NCBI GenBank assembly: GCA_003246335.1
Contig: QKAR01000034.1
Coordinates: 1-50,458, forward strand
Origin: Spirochaetales bacterium
GTDB taxonomy: Bacteria > Spirochaetota > Spirochaetia > Treponematales > Treponemataceae
DNA length: 50,458 nucleotides
Direction: 5' to 3'
Part shown: positions 49,710 through 50,458 of the stretch, piece by piece
Position numbering within the stretch: the stretch's first letter is position 1
How the letters are laid out: each line of letters begins with the position of its first letter
Position numbers and translations under genes: made by a program
The notes under the pieces: model-generated
Databases searched by the model: none
Told to the model about the DNA's origin: nothing
What the model saw: only the letters and a program-made list of their open reading frames with translations

Positions 49710-50458
49710 TCAGTGCTTAAAGTGGCGCACGCCGGTGAACACCATGGCGACGCCGAGCTTGTTCGCCGCGTCGATCGAAAGTTGGTCGTTCATCGAGCCG
49801 CCGGGCTGCACGATCGCGGTGATGCCGTACTTCGCGGCCATCTCGACGCAGTCGGGGAAGGGGAAAAACGCGTCCGACGCCATTACGGTCGCGCCGGCGG
49901 TCGAGACCGTTCCGTCGAGGCAGGGAAGACCCGCGTCCGTGATCGCCTTCGCGCGCGCGAGCGACTGCTCAGTCGGCCAAATGCGGTTCACCTGTCCGCC
50001 CGCGAGCCCGACGGCCACGCGGTCTTTCACGACGACGATCGCGTTCGATTTGACGAATAGGGCCATCGTCATGCCGAAGGCCATTTCCGCCGCCTCGTCG
50101 GCCGTCGGCGCGCGGTTCGTCACGACTTTCCATTCGGAGAACAGCTTGTCGTCGCGCGTCTGGACGAGAACGCCGCCGTCTACCGCCATGGAATCGGCGA
50201 TCGTCGCCGGCTTCACGTCGGCCTTGATGAGCCGGAGGTTTTTCTTTTTCGAGAGCACTTCGAGGGCGTCCGCGTCGAAGTCCGGCGCGACGATCACCTC
50301 AAGGAAAATTTTCACCATTTCCTCGGCGACGGCCTTATCGACTTTCACGTTAAAGCCGACGATCCCGCCGTAGATGGACACGGGATCGACGAGATAGGTT
50401 CGCTTGTACGCCTCAAGGGCCGTGTGCCCGAGGGCGGCCCCGCAGGGCGTATTGTGCT
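49710..50458 (-). CDS. purH: Bifunctional AICAR formyltransferase/IMP cyclohydrolase, C-terminal part
   Basis: Partial gene running off the right end. The frame remains open to the last base; the visible 249 residues begin in the AICAR formyltransferase domain with [11 protein letters not shown] and include [17 protein letters not shown] and the C-terminal RHFKH. The enzyme performs the last two steps of IMP synthesis in the cytoplasm. The IMP cyclohydrolase part and the start lie outside the window. No standard terminator follows; the palindrome at 49685-49699 is near its end. Confidence 0.95.
   Translation of the reverse strand, partial: HNTPCGAALGHTALEAYKRTYLVDPVSIYGGIVGFNVKVDKAVAEEMVKIFLEVIVAPDFDADALEVLSKKKNLRLIKADVKPATIADSMAVDGGVLVQTRDDKLFSEWKVVTNRAPTADEAAEMAFGMTMALFVKSNAIVVVKDRVAVGLAGGQVNRIWPTEQSLARAKAITDAGLPCLDGTVSTAGATVMASDAFFPFPDCVEMAAKYGITAIVQPGGSMNDQLSIDAANKLGVAMVFTGVRHFKH

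Noticed and set aside
1-50458. tRNA, rRNA, CRISPR, IS or prophage features
   Set aside because: None recognised on either strand; intergenic gaps are short and explained by promoters, hairpins or ribosome sites.

Overview
The window is a GC-rich, tightly packed chromosomal segment, probably from a free-living or gut-type spirochaete (Treponema/Spirochaeta-like). This is an inference from protein style: several lipoproteins, solute-binding proteins with a short Gly-rich N-terminus, YesM/YesN regulators paired with sugar ABC transporters, a LpoB/COG3014/LPP20 lipoprotein trio, and GTG/TTG starts. No rRNA, tRNA, CRISPR array, IS element or phage gene was seen. Forty-seven protein genes are called; the first (copA) and last (purH) run off the window.

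Layout. 1-1575: copper export operon (copA end, copZ, csoR). 1641-6393: diguanylate cyclase with PilZ, radical SAM/SPASM protein, SGNH hydrolase, PlsC-type acyltransferase, HAD phosphatase and a small unknown. 6486-15664: a YesM/YesN two-component system, then a MalEFG-type ABC importer without an ATPase gene, a GH1 beta-glucosidase and a GH43 beta-xylosidase, forming an oligosaccharide uptake and cytoplasmic hydrolysis unit. 15701-17263 (minus): a chemoreceptor. 17400-26548: a membrane-anchored sugar-binding protein, sensor kinase, AraC-type response regulator and lipoprotein sugar-binding protein, followed by a ChvE/GguA/GguB-like monosaccharide importer.

26770-33361: a complete seven-function trp operon in five genes (trpE, trpGD fusion, trpCF fusion, trpB, trpA) behind one strong promoter that carries two near-identical palindromes exactly 42 bp apart. 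33495-37796: SemiSWEET, hybrid histidine kinase, acyl-CoA thioesterase, EPSP synthase and a VOC protein. 37865-40874: three lipoproteins (LpoB-like, COG3014-like, LPP20-like).

40901-45897 (minus): a five-gene envelope operon, LolD-like ATPase, two FtsX/MacB-type permeases, a LolA-like periplasmic protein and an outer-membrane barrel protein. This looks like a dedicated inner-to-outer-membrane trafficking line. 45995-47053 (minus): MraY. 47106-49650 (minus): TlpA-like lipoprotein, CcdA and a membrane diguanylate cyclase in one operon. 49710-end (minus): C-terminal part of PurH.

Themes. Sugar sensing is coupled directly to the transporter it probably controls, twice. Both importer operons carry a hairpin just after the binding-protein gene, which would allow excess binding protein. 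At four genes (6486, 17400, 47053, 49650) a -10 box lies only 6-7 nt before the start codon and no Shine-Dalgarno is present, suggesting leaderless mRNAs. The best candidates for something new are the LolCDE/LolA/barrel operon, the double-binding-protein sugar sensor locus and the trp twin operators.
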